Assembly (NCBI RefSeq): GCF_016757755.1
Contig: NZ_CP068437.1
Coordinates: 4,960,001-5,024,000 of the forward strand
DNA length: 64,000 bases
From: Shewanella sp. KX20019
GTDB taxonomy: Bacteria; Pseudomonadota; Gammaproteobacteria; Enterobacterales; Shewanellaceae
Direction: 5' to 3'
Shown: positions 27,702 through 39,100 of the stretch, piece after piece
Numbering within the stretch: position 1 is the stretch's first letter
Layout of the letters: each line of letters begins with the position of its first letter
Notes under the pieces: model-generated
Seen by the model: the letters and a program-made list of their open reading frames with translations, nothing else
Database searches by the model: none
Told to the model about the DNA's origin: nothing
Program-made: the position numbers and the translations under genes

Positions 27702-29351
27702 ATGACTCGATTTAGCTGTTCGACGTTAGCCTTGTTAACTTACGCACTAACCAGTGCCGTTAGTGCTGAAGAGGTAACGACGGAAAAAACAGCAGCTAAA
27801 GCCGAAGATTACCAGCAAAAAAAACAGATAAAAAACATAATTGTCAAAAGTAATGACATCTTTGATCTGTCTGATCCCGAGACCTTTTTCATTCATCGCT
27901 GGGCTAATTACCTGCATATCAATACTCGTGATTCAGTCATTCGTGACAAGCTCAGCTTTAAAGAAAATGAAACTGTAAGCCAGAAAGATCTCGATGAAGT
28001 ACAGCGCATACTGCGGGCAGAGCCCTATATTCGTGACGCTAATATTGAGTTTGCTACGCCTGCACCAGATGCTGATCTAGCCAGTGACAATAGCGAGAAC
28101 ATTTTAGTAGAGACCTGGGATAATTGGTCATTACTCCCCACTGTCAGTGTCGGCCGCAGCGGTGGTGAAAGTAAGTTCTCTATCGGCATCAAAGAAGATA
28201 ACTTGCTCGGGTTAGGGATCCGGACTCGTTTCAAGTACCAATCGAATGCCGACCGTACCGGCTACAAATTTGCCATTGAAGCCCCCATCAACTTTATTGA
28301 ACATGCCACCATAGCGGCTGATTTTTACGACAACAGTGACGGCCAAGCAACCCATCTATATTTTGAGAAACCCTTCTATACGCTTGATGCTAGTAATATG
28401 TATTCGGCCGAGTATTTAGATGATCTGCGTGTCGATACCTTAAAGCAAAATGGCCAAGAGTTTAATGAGTTTGAACATGGGGTCACCTACAACAGCGCCC
28501 GATACGGCTGGTTATTGAATCGCAGCAGTGATGAGCTTTCTCGCATAATAACGGGACTGACTCAAGACAAGCACGAATTCAGTAATATAGCAGAGTACCC
28601 CATATCAGAGCTGCCGCAGGATCGTGATTTCCTCTACCCTTGGGTCGCCTATCAATACCTGCAAGATGACTTTAAGGTTCTTAATAACGTCCACCTCATT
28701 AACTACAACGAGGACTTTAATCTAGGTTGGCAGCACTACGTTAAATTGGGGCTTGAGACTCGAGATACCGATGACGACTCACCCGTTGGCTATCACATCA
28801 ACTGGCAATCTAGCCGTGGTTTTCAGGCCGAAGATCATTTGCTACTGCTGGAGATGGATGGCGAGGGCGTATTTGCCACCACTCAAAAAGATTACTATCA
28901 GGTCAATGTTGCCGCAGAATACTTCTACCACATTACGCCTAAATGGACTGCCTACTCCAAGCTAAGATTCAGCAGTTCTCAAAACAATTATATTGATAAG
29001 CCTTTTGCCCTGGGCGATGACACTGGGATCCGTGGCTACCCAAATAACTATCAATATGGTGACAATCAATGGGCATTTACCGCAGAAGTACGTAATTACC
29101 CCAATATTAACCTTTATCAATTAGCAGAGCTCGGTTGGGCTGTCTTTAGCGATGTGGGTCAAGCAACTGGCGGAAACGATGCCAACAACGAAGTTTCCGG
29201 CGTTATTGGCAGTGTCGGGATTGGCGCGAGGATCTACTCCTCTAAATCAAGTTATGGCAACGTCGCCCATATTGATTTTAGTGTCCCCTTTACCACGGGG
29301 GCCGAAGTGAATAGCTGGGAATGGCGTTTCTTAGTGAAGAATCGATTCTAG
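27702..29351 (+). CDS. Omp85/BamA-TamA superfamily outer-membrane protein with one POTRA-like domain
   Basis: A 549-residue protein with a signal peptide (cleavage near VSA-EE). One POTRA-like region (about residues 40-115, including IKNIIVKSNDIFDL and DLDEVQRILRAEPYI) precedes a barrel of about 16 strands. The family signature (V/I)RG(Y/F) is present as GIRGYPNNYQYGDNQ, and the C-terminus ends in Phe. With a single POTRA it is shorter than BamA or TamA, like several patatin-linked or orphan Omp85 proteins. No partner gene is adjacent, and the minus-strand regulator converges on it. Confidence 0.8.
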   Translation: MTRFSCSTLALLTYALTSAVSAEEVTTEKTAAKAEDYQQKKQIKNIIVKSNDIFDLSDPETFFIHRWANYLHINTRDSVIRDKLSFKENETVSQKDLDEVQRILRAEPYIRDANIEFATPAPDADLASDNSENILVETWDNWSLLPTVSVGRSGGESKFSIGIKEDNLLGLGIRTRFKYQSNADRTGYKFAIEAPINFIEHATIAADFYDNSDGQATHLYFEKPFYTLDASNMYSAEYLDDLRVDTLKQNGQEFNEFEHGVTYNSARYGWLLNRSSDELSRIITGLTQDKHEFSNIAEYPISELPQDRDFLYPWVAYQYLQDDFKVLNNVHLINYNEDFNLGWQHYVKLGLETRDTDDDSPVGYHINWQSSRGFQAEDHLLLLEMDGEGVFATTQKDYYQVNVAAEYFYHITPKWTAYSKLRFSSSQNNYIDKPFALGDDTGIRGYPNNYQYGDNQWAFTAEVRNYPNINLYQLAELGWAVFSDVGQATGGNDANNEVSGVIGSVGIGARIYSSKSSYGNVAHIDFSVPFTTGAEVNSWEWRFLVKNRF

Positions 29352-29362
29352 CTGCTGAGATG

Positions 29363-31483
29363 CTAGGGGCGAGCAGCTAACGAAACACTGTAAATATCGG
29401 CATCATTAATACCCAACATACTAACCACAATGGTATCGTCATCTGCTTTCGCCAATGCACGCTGACCACGAATACTCACCGCAGGTAAAGTAAATAGCAA
29501 CTGCTGTTGATTATCTGCTGTCATCTCAATAATTTGATCGCTGATATCAGAACGCTTTAAAAAATACAGCGCCTCATTTTGATAAAAGAAGCTGCCCCAA
29601 TCACCAGTCGACAGTTCGGCTGTGATCAACTGCTCTTCGCCACCATCATTTGGATGGTAGAAGATGCCAGCTTGGTTATCACGGCTGTAATATACGCCAC
29701 CCGCGTTATCCTCTACGCCATATTTCGCAGCATGAGCCACGACAAACTCGGACTGCTGACTATCGAGATGATAGACATAGAGACTCCAATGACCATCGAC
29801 ATTTGAGGAGTAGTAGATCTTACGGCCATCATTGGAAAATGACGGATTTCTAACATCACCTTTAATACCATTGATTTTACTTGGCGCTTCGCTACCCACC
29901 AAACCTAAGTAGAGGTCGTAGTTCTTGGCCCCTTTGGGTTTCATCGGCAATACATAGTGTTTATCAACTGGCGAGGCTGCAGGTACGCCAACTATCCCCT
30001 GCGAATGAGTTAGCTGTTTACTGCCTGTATCTTGATTAACCCATAGCTCCCAAGCACCGCTACGATTAGACAAAAACAACACCTCTTGCGAGCTCGCCAC
30101 GAACTGTCCAAACATGTCACGCGAAGACGACGCTAACTGACGTTTTATCTGTCCGTCCGTTAATGAACGCACGGTAATATGCTCTTGGGATAGATGACGA
30201 GAGTAATACAGACTATTGCTTTTTTCGTTAATGGCTATGCTGCTAATGGTATTATCCTGATGAAAATCAGTAATCGATTGAGTGGCAAAACTATATCGCT
30301 CAATCACAAACGCCCCATCACGCAGAGCATTAAAATACAGCATATTACTTGCTTGTTCCCACTCAAGAGCGATCACCATACTCTCGCCTTCAATGATGCT
30401 AACTACGTCATCGTTTAGCTGCGATAGTATAATAATTTTGGCATCCATCGCAGCCGAGCGTACCAGCGCTAACTCTTCACTATTCGCAGACCAGCTCATT
30501 AACAGATCTTCTTCTCCAGAGGCGGGATAAGAAAACTGGCTGATATCTGATGAGGCAAAATGGTAGGTAAATACTGCAACACTATCGTCAATCGATTTGG
30601 CATAGGCAAGTAACTCACCATCTGGAGACCAATCAAGACTGTGCAGATAGCCACGACTAGTGCAGCCCGTGTCGATAAGCCGGTCTTGATTAGTAATGAG
30701 CTCTCGAACATGCAACTCGCAGCGACCATTCGCGCTGAAGCGCAGATAAGCCAATGCTTGACCGTCTGGCGACCAAGTCGGCGACGTTTCCTTATCTTCA
30801 CTCATAGACACTTGTCTCAACGGTGCCTTAGCATCGCTCAAATCTTTAATATAAATCTGGGCTTTTTTCTGCTCTCGTCGCCATTGAAAAGCCATAAAAC
30901 GACCGTCGGGAGAGATGGCTGCTTGCTCCTCCACCCCTTCAAAGTTGGTAATTCGCTTCACGGCTAGCGGCTCTTCAACCGTTATAGGGGCATAAAGCGA
31001 GTGCAAGAGAAACCCAAGCAAGGAGAGTAGTGCAACGCTAAATAACGCGACGATAGGCTTGAGCAACGATGACGAATGCTGTGGAATTACATGCGGTTTC
31101 AGAACGATAGCTTGATTAGTTTTTTCATCGAGCACGACCGGGGTAAATAACAGCTGGTAGCCAATTTTAGTGATGGTCTTAAAGTAGAATTCAGGCTCTT
31201 CATCAAGCTCGCTAATGGTTTTTCTTAGCTGCCAAATTGCATTACCGGTGCCGCGTTTTCCTACCTCAATATTTCCTAGCCACACCTGCTCAATCGCAAC
31301 CTCTTTAGTGACTGTTTCTTCCGCATGAAGAATTAACAACTTTAGAAATTCAAATACTTTTGCAGGCAAAGTAACGATACGCTCGCCTTTACTTATCGTC
31401 ATGTCGTGACAATTTACGATACATTGACCAATCTGATATTTTTGATGTGGTAACGAGATCATATTTATTGTCGATACTCCCAT
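29363..31483 (-). CDS. CadC-like membrane-anchored winged-helix regulator with PD40 propeller
   Basis: A 706-residue protein. Residues about 15-115 form an OmpR/PhoB-type winged helix (LPAKVFEFLKLLILHAEETVTKE, then GTGNAIWQLRKTISEL). One transmembrane helix follows (about residues 140-162, FSVALLSLLGFLLHS). The remaining periplasmic part is a beta-propeller of TolB/PD40 repeats (WSPDGQALAYLRF, DWSPDGELLAY). Such proteins sense a periplasmic ligand and bind DNA directly while staying in the membrane. No obvious target is adjacent, the neighbour being convergent. Confidence 0.85.
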   Translation of the reverse strand: MGVSTINMISLPHQKYQIGQCIVNCHDMTISKGERIVTLPAKVFEFLKLLILHAEETVTKEVAIEQVWLGNIEVGKRGTGNAIWQLRKTISELDEEPEFYFKTITKIGYQLLFTPVVLDEKTNQAIVLKPHVIPQHSSSLLKPIVALFSVALLSLLGFLLHSLYAPITVEEPLAVKRITNFEGVEEQAAISPDGRFMAFQWRREQKKAQIYIKDLSDAKAPLRQVSMSEDKETSPTWSPDGQALAYLRFSANGRCELHVRELITNQDRLIDTGCTSRGYLHSLDWSPDGELLAYAKSIDDSVAVFTYHFASSDISQFSYPASGEEDLLMSWSANSEELALVRSAAMDAKIIILSQLNDDVVSIIEGESMVIALEWEQASNMLYFNALRDGAFVIERYSFATQSITDFHQDNTISSIAINEKSNSLYYSRHLSQEHITVRSLTDGQIKRQLASSSRDMFGQFVASSQEVLFLSNRSGAWELWVNQDTGSKQLTHSQGIVGVPAASPVDKHYVLPMKPKGAKNYDLYLGLVGSEAPSKINGIKGDVRNPSFSNDGRKIYYSSNVDGHWSLYVYHLDSQQSEFVVAHAAKYGVEDNAGGVYYSRDNQAGIFYHPNDGGEEQLITAELSTGDWGSFFYQNEALYFLKRSDISDQIIEMTADNQQQLLFTLPAVSIRGQRALAKADDDTIVVSMLGINDADIYSVSLAARP

Positions 31484-31735
31484 AAGGACTTATAAAACAA
31501 GAGTTTTAAAGCTAATAATCAGCTTAAGGTTAACTTTTACGTAACATGCATCTTATCTGTGCCTGCTCAGCAATCCAACTCCTAACCTACATTTCCCAAC
31601 TAAAAAGCGACCTTATTCACAATTATTGAAAATTCAAGGCGGTGTAGATTTACATTTTGACAATAATAATCAGCGACTTGAAAATAATTCATCTTCAACC
31701 TCGTTAGCTGTATCAATTTGTACAATCAGCAATGC
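31484..31735. other. Intergenic gap, probable promoter region of the CadC-like gene
   Basis: No convincing gene or structured RNA was seen. The start codon at 31483 lacks a clear ribosome site. The terminator of the S8 gene lies at its upper end. Confidence 0.4.
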
Positions 31736-31767
31736 AAAAAAGAGAGCACCTAATGTGCTCTCTTTTT
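31736..31767 (-). terminator. Terminator of the S8 pseudoprotease gene
   Basis: AGAGAGCAC pairs with GTGCTCTCT over a five-base loop, flanked by an A run and a T run. On the minus strand it ends the transcript 36 bases past the stop codon. Confidence 0.85.
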
Positions 31768-31802
31768 AAGTGGAAGCTAAGCTCCTTTTCATAAACTAGC
31801 GT

Positions 31803-34800
31803 TTAACGGCGTACTCTACGGCGTAAACCAAGCAGTGCAAATAAGCTAAGCAGGCTAACACCTAAGCTACCACCGCTATCGCTGTCATTGGTTGGCTCTT
31901 CAGCAACTGGCGCATTCAGCGTCATTACAAAAGTCGTTGCTGTTTTATTTACGCTATCATCAGCTGTCACCATCACAGTGTATTCACCTGCGGCGCCCGC
32001 TGCAGCACTACCAGTGATCACACCACTAACACTGTCGATGCTCATACCATCTGGTAAGCCTGTCGCGCTAAAGGTCAATGCATCACCTTCCGCTTCGCTA
32101 AAGTACATAGCTGCATCAATCTCTACAGCGTCCGTCTCCGCCAAAGATACTGCAGGTATTACATCCACAAGCTCAGGAGCGATATCATTAACGTTGTTAA
32201 TCGTCACTGTGACGTTAGACACTGCTGTAAACGCATTACCCGCGCGGCCTATAACTTCCAAGTTATAGCTCATGTTGCCAGCATCATAGTCTAGAGCGGC
32301 TGGATTATTGACGATGATCTCACCCTTTGCACTCATTGAGAATGGATCGCCTGGTATCGCATTGGCTAGGCTTAGCGTATACGGTGACCACGAAGAATCA
32401 AAGTTTGCTGCAGCGAAGAAGGTTTCAGAATCAAGCTTCACTTGGCCAATGACGGTGCCCATTTCTGCATCTTCATCGACACTGTGGCTTTGACCATCTA
32501 ATGGGTGAGCCATCAAGCCATAACTGCCCTGTCCCATCGCCGAGGTCATGCCCCAGTTATCCTCAAGGCTGATCAACATCATGCCGTGGTTATCACAACC
32601 GCCACCACCGATGTTGAAGCTAAAGTTACAGACACTTGCCATACCTAGCTCAGCGGTCTCACCGGCAGCCAAGGTCACCATAGGGCTGTACTCTTTGACC
32701 TCCCCCTCTTCAACGAGACGTGAAATCAATGGTAGACCACCAGAGTTACTTTCCACTTCCTTCTCTTCACCTGTCATCCAGTCAAAGTAAGTGCTGGTCT
32801 GTATCTTGCCGAATTTAACAGGGTTAAACTGAATAATAGGCTCACCCAGATTGGCAATTGCGTCACGGTCAGTAGCAAAGATCCAGCCGTGGTTTTGATC
32901 AAAGTCAGCTACACTAGCCATGTTGTCACCATGGTAGAGATCTTCTAGACAATACTGAGAAACAAAATTCTGCCCGTGACCTGTCATGTAAGTTGGTAAC
33001 TTAGACTTGGTGTAACGCTTGCGTGGTTGGGTCCAATCATACTCTTGGTTGTGGTCGATAAACCATGATGCTGGCGCACCGTTTTCATCTGGCTCAATAA
33101 AGCCTCCCATCACCACTTGAGTAGCTTCATCCCATGCGTTCGGGTCACCGTTCACCCCTTTATCCAGCTCCATATCGAGCACAAACTGCTCTTGATAAAC
33201 GTTCCACCAAATTAGCGCAGCCCCCCCCTTATCAAAGTGATTCGCCATACCTGCATCATTCGGCTTAAAGAAACGCCCCGCAACCACTAGTTTCTTACCT
33301 GAAACAGTGCACATTGCTTCATCATAAACACCACCACCGACTACATTCGGCATATTGCCTTGGGTGTTCTCTTTTCCTTCAGGAAGCTGTTTCTGATGAT
33401 GCATTGCAGGAAACACCGCAAATGTAGTCTCTGTGGCACTGGCATTGGTAAATTGCTGTACATAAGCACCGGCTTCTGGGCTAAATTTGTTGCTTAGCTC
33501 AGAACCGTATTGCTCTTCAAATGTACTAAAATCTCGAGTAATTTCGCTGCTTACCCTTGGTTTAACTAACCAGCTCATGTTCACTGTCGGCTTCTCTTCT
33601 GCAGTCAATTGCAGCTGACCTGTTAGCTCTACCTTTGACCAATTTATCGAGCTGAAGTCGCTCGCCATCTTAATTGGCCAGTTCTCAAGTTTCGTAAAAT
33701 CAATCTCTAGTACCACCGGGAACTCAACAGTCTGCCCCGCAGGAACACTTACGCTTGCTGGCACATCCCATGTTAGCGCTGCATCACCGGACTTACCCAT
33801 AGAGCTCATCGCCACTTCATAGGTTACTGTGGCATCAGATAAGTTCTTAAGCTGCACCTCCTTAACAAAACGCTGTACACCGACACCCTCTTCGAAACCA
33901 AAACTCAAGTTAGGCTGGTAGCTATTTTTCTCCCAAGCAACCACTGACGAGTTGATCGCAGCATCTATATTTTCAACACCGTTACCAATCAATACAAGAT
34001 CGGCCTGCTCATTAGCGAGATTCATGACATTGTTATCTGCGGTATTCATCAACAGTGCTTTAATCTCAACCATCGACAATGCTGGACGCTTTGATTTAAG
34101 CACCGCCGCGGCCGCGGCAACACGTGCAGCCGCCATCACAGTGTGTGACTCGGTATCTGTTTGATCGCCACCACCAACAACTGCAACATCGATATTTTCA
34201 GCGTAACTGACCATGTCAGGTTTAGAGTATCCATTGGCACCGCGAACAGGTCCATGTGGGGTACTCTCAGTGACCATCATCTTGTCTGCTGTATCGGTAG
34301 TCATACCACCCACCGTCAACGCACTCGGTGCAGCTCCACGCCATGTCATATTGAAGCGATTATCAAACCACTCGCCACCCGTTCCGGCATTAACCACAAC
34401 CAAGGCGCCGAGCCCTGAAGCCATCTCAATCGCATGAGCCTCTGCAACTGAACCTGAAATACCATCATCTGAAGGGGCATAGAAGGCGCTGCCACCAAGT
34501 GCATCGACGACGATGATGTCGGCTCGGTCATCGAAGCTGCCGTCTTGGTTTGGATCGAGTGCATACTCCAATGCCAACATGAATTTGCTGCTTGACTCTG
34601 CACTTATTCTGTATCCACTGCCGTAAGGGTCAGATACATTTGATGTTTTATAGGCGGCAATTTTTGCCCCTGGTGCGAGTGAATGAACCACGCTGGCGAG
34701 TCTAGTACCATGACCCGTATTGTGAGTTGCACCATCGTAATCACGGGTATAATAGATATTCTGATCGATTGGGTTTGGATCTAACCCCCAACCGGCATCA

Positions 34801-35468
34801 CTGCTCAGATCCATACCTTCAACCACAACATCGGTCGGGAAGCCATCAAATGCATTGACTGCATTTTCCATCGCAGCGCCGTAGCTTGCCGCTTCGCCGT
34901 CACCACCTAGTCCGACGTGAGTGTAATCGACACCCGAACCAATAATGGCGACTTTAACGCCTTCACCCGCCGTTGCGTCATCAACCAATGCAGGTGCTTT
35001 AGCTGCTGTCGCTAAGGTCCCTGTCATTGTTCTATCTACTGACTGGGTCATCGCATTAACTGGCATCACAGCTGTTGTGATCTCAGCAACCACGGCTTTA
35101 ACGCCAGCGATGCTCTTTATCTGCTCAGCATATGATGCATCAGCCTGCACCCGCACAAAATTACCAAATATTTTTGCGCCAGGCAGTGACTTGATATTGC
35201 CATCAAGTGCCATAATTTCACTAAGAACTGTTTTTTGCTTGGCACTTACCTGCTTCAGGTTGGCGGCAAATTTCTTTTTGTTATTAACCGTGGCCTTAGT
35301 GAGTGAGCCGACATCTGAAAGATAAACATTAAAAGTGACGATTTGCTCTTTCTTTGCTGTCGCACTGTATACCGATAAAGTGTCAGTACTTTGTGCAACC
35401 GCTATCGTTGCCGGCACCATAGCTGCTAAGGCTATACAGGTTGCCAATTTGGATTTTTTAAATGACAT
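31803..35468 (-). CDS. S8 subtilase-like secreted protein lacking catalytic residues (pseudoprotease), GlyGly-CTERM
   Basis: A 1221-residue protein with a signal peptide, an inhibitor-I9-like prodomain, a subtilase domain, beta-sandwich domains including a cadherin/Ig-like pair near residues 1090-1190, and a C-terminal GlyGly-CTERM tail (GGSLG, hydrophobic helix, RRRVRR). The subtilase scaffold is clear (VKVAIIGSGVDYTH, GHGTRLAS, then VMAAARVAAAAAVLK). However, the DTG Asp is Gly177, the GTSM Ser is Val444 and the oxyanion Asn is Thr363; only His253 remains. The frame is intact over more than 3.6 kb, so it is kept by selection as a probable non-catalytic binding or chaperone-like protein. It is divergent from an intact S8 gene at 36138. 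Confidence 0.8.
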   Translation of the reverse strand: MSFKKSKLATCIALAAMVPATIAVAQSTDTLSVYSATAKKEQIVTFNVYLSDVGSLTKATVNNKKKFAANLKQVSAKQKTVLSEIMALDGNIKSLPGAKIFGNFVRVQADASYAEQIKSIAGVKAVVAEITTAVMPVNAMTQSVDRTMTGTLATAAKAPALVDDATAGEGVKVAIIGSGVDYTHVGLGGDGEAASYGAAMENAVNAFDGFPTDVVVEGMDLSSDAGWGLDPNPIDQNIYYTRDYDGATHNTGHGTRLASVVHSLAPGAKIAAYKTSNVSDPYGSGYRISAESSSKFMLALEYALDPNQDGSFDDRADIIVVDALGGSAFYAPSDDGISGSVAEAHAIEMASGLGALVVVNAGTGGEWFDNRFNMTWRGAAPSALTVGGMTTDTADKMMVTESTPHGPVRGANGYSKPDMVSYAENIDVAVVGGGDQTDTESHTVMAAARVAAAAAVLKSKRPALSMVEIKALLMNTADNNVMNLANEQADLVLIGNGVENIDAAINSSVVAWEKNSYQPNLSFGFEEGVGVQRFVKEVQLKNLSDATVTYEVAMSSMGKSGDAALTWDVPASVSVPAGQTVEFPVVLEIDFTKLENWPIKMASDFSSINWSKVELTGQLQLTAEEKPTVNMSWLVKPRVSSEITRDFSTFEEQYGSELSNKFSPEAGAYVQQFTNASATETTFAVFPAMHHQKQLPEGKENTQGNMPNVVGGGVYDEAMCTVSGKKLVVAGRFFKPNDAGMANHFDKGGAALIWWNVYQEQFVLDMELDKGVNGDPNAWDEATQVVMGGFIEPDENGAPASWFIDHNQEYDWTQPRKRYTKSKLPTYMTGHGQNFVSQYCLEDLYHGDNMASVADFDQNHGWIFATDRDAIANLGEPIIQFNPVKFGKIQTSTYFDWMTGEEKEVESNSGGLPLISRLVEEGEVKEYSPMVTLAAGETAELGMASVCNFSFNIGGGGCDNHGMMLISLEDNWGMTSAMGQGSYGLMAHPLDGQSHSVDEDAEMGTVIGQVKLDSETFFAAANFDSSWSPYTLSLANAIPGDPFSMSAKGEIIVNNPAALDYDAGNMSYNLEVIGRAGNAFTAVSNVTVTINNVNDIAPELVDVIPAVSLAETDAVEIDAAMYFSEAEGDALTFSATGLPDGMSIDSVSGVITGSAAAGAAGEYTVMVTADDSVNKTATTFVMTLNAPVAEEPTNDSDSGGSLGVSLLSLFALLGLRRRVRR

Positions 35469-36137
35469 ATTTTTTCCCTAAGAAGTTGCGACATTATTAT
35501 TATTGTCTAAGTCGAATCGTTTAAGGCTAACCAGCCGCGCAGTCACAATTGATTAACAGCTCATTAACTCTCCACCCCTATGGTTTTCTGTCAATTGCAG
35601 CCAAACAACAAGCATTCAGCCTTTTATTTTATTTCTTTTCTCTTTCTATTAGTCTTCACTTCTTTTAGATACAACAACTTACACCGACACCATTTAGCGT
35701 TAAAAAATCTAACCCTAAATCAAATACAGCAATATTCAATGTCAAACCTGTTGTTTCGCGCCATCAAACCAACTCCCATACCAATGCCAGTATCGCCGCC
35801 CACCTCCAAAGCCTTTGCTGCATTGGCTTACAGCGGGTTACAAGCTAAATGTCAGCAATAAATAAGCCAGCTACAAATAGGCGTTCAGTAGATGAGAAAC
35901 CACTAAAAAGCAGATACATTTCGATACAACAAGCATTTGTAAGCCATTGTTTAAATAGGAAATGAAAAAGAAATGAAGGATAAGTGAAGTCAAATAGTAG
36001 CGAGCAATTTGCTCAATACGGTTTCGATGGGGTATCAAGTTTACGTCGAATTAACAATTCTCACCCATTTATAGATCGCGGCAATTAAGTCGTGATGATA
36101 GAAAAATAGAATAATAATTAAAAAAGAGGAAGACCAA
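35469..36137. other. 669-base gap between two divergent S8 genes
   Basis: This AT-rich region should carry both promoters. A short open frame at 35580-35861 has no ribosome site, no recognised domain and atypical composition, so it was not called. No strong hairpin was seen. Confidence 0.4.
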
Positions 36138-39100
36138 GTGAAATTAATCTATAAAAAAAGCCTCATCGCAGCGGCGCTCGGATTAGCCTTAAGTCCAGTA
36201 TCACAGGCGAGCATGCTCGATAGCCGTGGCTTAGATGCTGATAGCGGCCAACGTAGTAACAAAATCCAACCAAGTAAACGTAATACCGATAATCTTTATA
36301 TGGTACTACTCGATGACCAACCTCTAGCAACTTATAAAGGCGGCATCGCCAACTTACAAGCCACTAGCGTATTAACTAACAGTGCCAATAAAACCCAGCA
36401 TAAAGGCACACTTAATGTGCAAAGTGCTGCGAGTCAGAGCTACTTAAAATATCTTAGCCAACAAACAAATTCTACGCTAAAGCGCGCCCAAGCGAGCCTA
36501 AACAGACAGTTAACGGTTGATAGCCAATACCAAATAGCACTCAATGGTTTTAGCACCACTCTAAGTGAGCAAGAAGCAATGCAACTACAAAATGTTGCAG
36601 GCGTAAAGCTGGTGCAGAAAGTGCAACGCCGCCACCTAACTACTGATTCAGGCCCAAAACATATACAAGCACCGTCCGCATGGGATGGCACAGCCACAGG
36701 TATGGCAACTCAAGGTGAAGGCATTATTGTCGGTATTATCGATACTGGCATCAGTGCATTTAACCCATCATTTGCAGATGTTGGTGGTGATGGCTATGAC
36801 CATACTAACCCTCTAGGCGAAGGGGTATATTTGGGCCACTGCGCAGATTCAGAACTAGCACATTACTGTAACGATAAGTTAATTGGTATTTGGGCGCACG
36901 ATGGAGTGCTTGCCGACTACATTCCTGAGGGTGATGATGTTATCGGTATTGATCATAATGGTCATGGTTCACATACCGCATCTACGACCGCGGGTAACGT
37001 TGTTAAAAACGTCCCTATATATAATGTGATGGGTGACGAGGCAGAATTTACTTTTGGTCAGATTAGCGGCGTAGCACCCCACGCAAATATTATCTCTTAT
37101 CAAGTTTGTGCAGCCGATGCTGGTTGCTGGACAGATGTCACCGCACTCGCTGTGGAGCATGCTATTGAAAATGGTGTGCAAGTACTCAACTATTCTGTCG
37201 GTGGTGGCGCTAGCAACCCTTGGTATGATACCGATGCGGCAGCATTTCTGTCAGCACGCGAAGCGGGGATCCATGTTGCCACATCAGCAGGTAACTCTGG
37301 ACCTGAGGCTGGAACCGTAGGATCTCCAGGTAATGCACCATGGATCACCACAGTAGCGGCTTACACCCATGATCGTAGCTTTACCGATAAGGACGTCAGC
37401 TTTACCGGTGGTGATAGCTCACTAGCATCTCTCTCAGGTAAAGCCGCTACTGGCGGCATAACCGCTAACGTAGTTCACGCCGCTGACTTTGGCGATGCAG
37501 ACTGCCTTGAACCTTTTGCAAGTGACACCTTTAATGGTGAAATTGTTATTTGCCAACGTGGTGATATAGCACGAGTCTCTAAGGGAACCAACGTTTTAGC
37601 TGGCGGCGCCGGCGGCATGATCTTGATTAATATCGATGGTGGGGCTGAAACCGTCAATGCCGACTTCCATGTACTGCCAGCCATCCATGTCGATGCGGCT
37701 CAAGGTAATGAGTTAACCACTTGGTTGTCTATGGGTAGCGACCACACTGCGACTATTGACAGCTCAACGATGGAGAGCAACCCAGACAATGCCGATATCG
37801 CAGCAGTCTTCACCTCACGCGGGCCAGAACCCATCATGAACCGTTGGTTAACGCCGCATGTTGCAGCGCCAGGTGTTGCCATTTACGCAGCAAACTCTGA
37901 ATACCAGCCATGGCGTGAAGAGAAAACCGAATCTCCATATACCTTTATGGATGGTACCTCAATGTCTAGCCCACATGTTGCTGGCGCGATGGCATTAATC
38001 GCCGCGCTTAAGCCAGAGTGGACCCCAGCAGAGCTGCAGTCGGCACTAATGTTAACTGCCGAGTTTAATACTCGTAAAGATGATGGCGTCACGCCGTCAG
38101 ATTTTTTCGACTCAGGTGCCGGTAGTATCCGTATTAACAATGCGCTCAATAGCGGATTGATCATGGATGTAACATATCAAGAATACCTCGATGCTAACCC
38201 CGACTTGGGCGGCAAGCCAGAAGAGATGAACATGCCATCAGCAATACAAAGTGATTGTATGATCAGCTGTAACTGGAGCCGTACTTTTACGGCAACGGCA
38301 GCATCTACTTGGACCACTAGCGGTGATGCAAGTGTTGATGGCTTGACCGTTAGCGCTTCACCTAGCACTTTCACCCTTGCTGCAGGTGAAAGTATTACTC
38401 TTGATGTTAACGCTACTATCTCAAGTGGTTTTGATTCTGAATATGGCATGGGTAGGTTGTTACTGACACCGTCAGATTCTAGCCTAACGCCATCAGCTAT
38501 GCCGGTGATTGGGACGTTTGTAGCAGGTGGTTACCCATCCAAAACACGACTTGAGACCAGCAAAAACATTGCTGGAATGGCGATTGAAGGCATTACCACG
38601 GTAGGTTCTGATAATGTCCATGTCGGCGTGTTTGAACTTGCAGAAGTTGAGACCATCACAGTAAGCATTCCCCGCGATGACAGCGACGGTGCTTCATGGC
38701 CAACGAATGTCTACAATGACAGCAGCTATTTCTACTCACAGCTTATCAATATTACCCCGAATACCAAGCGTATTGTTGCGCGTATTAAGGATACCAGCTC
38801 GCCAGATCTCGATCTCTACATTGGCCGCGATGCAAACTACAACGGTAAGCCTGACGATTACTACGAGATGGCTGAATTACTCTGTATGAGTGCGACCGAA
38901 ACCGCATTCGAGAACTGTGAAGTTAATGACCCGCAACCAGGAACATACTATGTCGCTGTGCATAACTTTGGTGACACCTCTGCACCGTCAGACACCATCG
39001 ATGACATCACTATTGAGCTAACCACTATAGGTAAAGACGACTCAAGCATTACCGTTGACTATAACGCTCAGGTTGATGCCAATGAAGATATTGGTTTGGT

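Noticed and set aside
34161..34437. Plus-strand frames within the S8 pseudoprotease gene
   Set aside because: They mirror the coding sequence of the large minus-strand gene and have no signals of their own.
31803..35468. Frameshift or sequencing error as cause of missing catalytic residues
   Set aside because: The frame is continuous and the surrounding motifs align without gaps, so the changes are true substitutions.
35580..35861. Open frame of 93 codons between the S8 genes
   Set aside because: No ribosome site, no recognisable domain, and composition unlike neighbouring genes; it lies where two promoters are needed.
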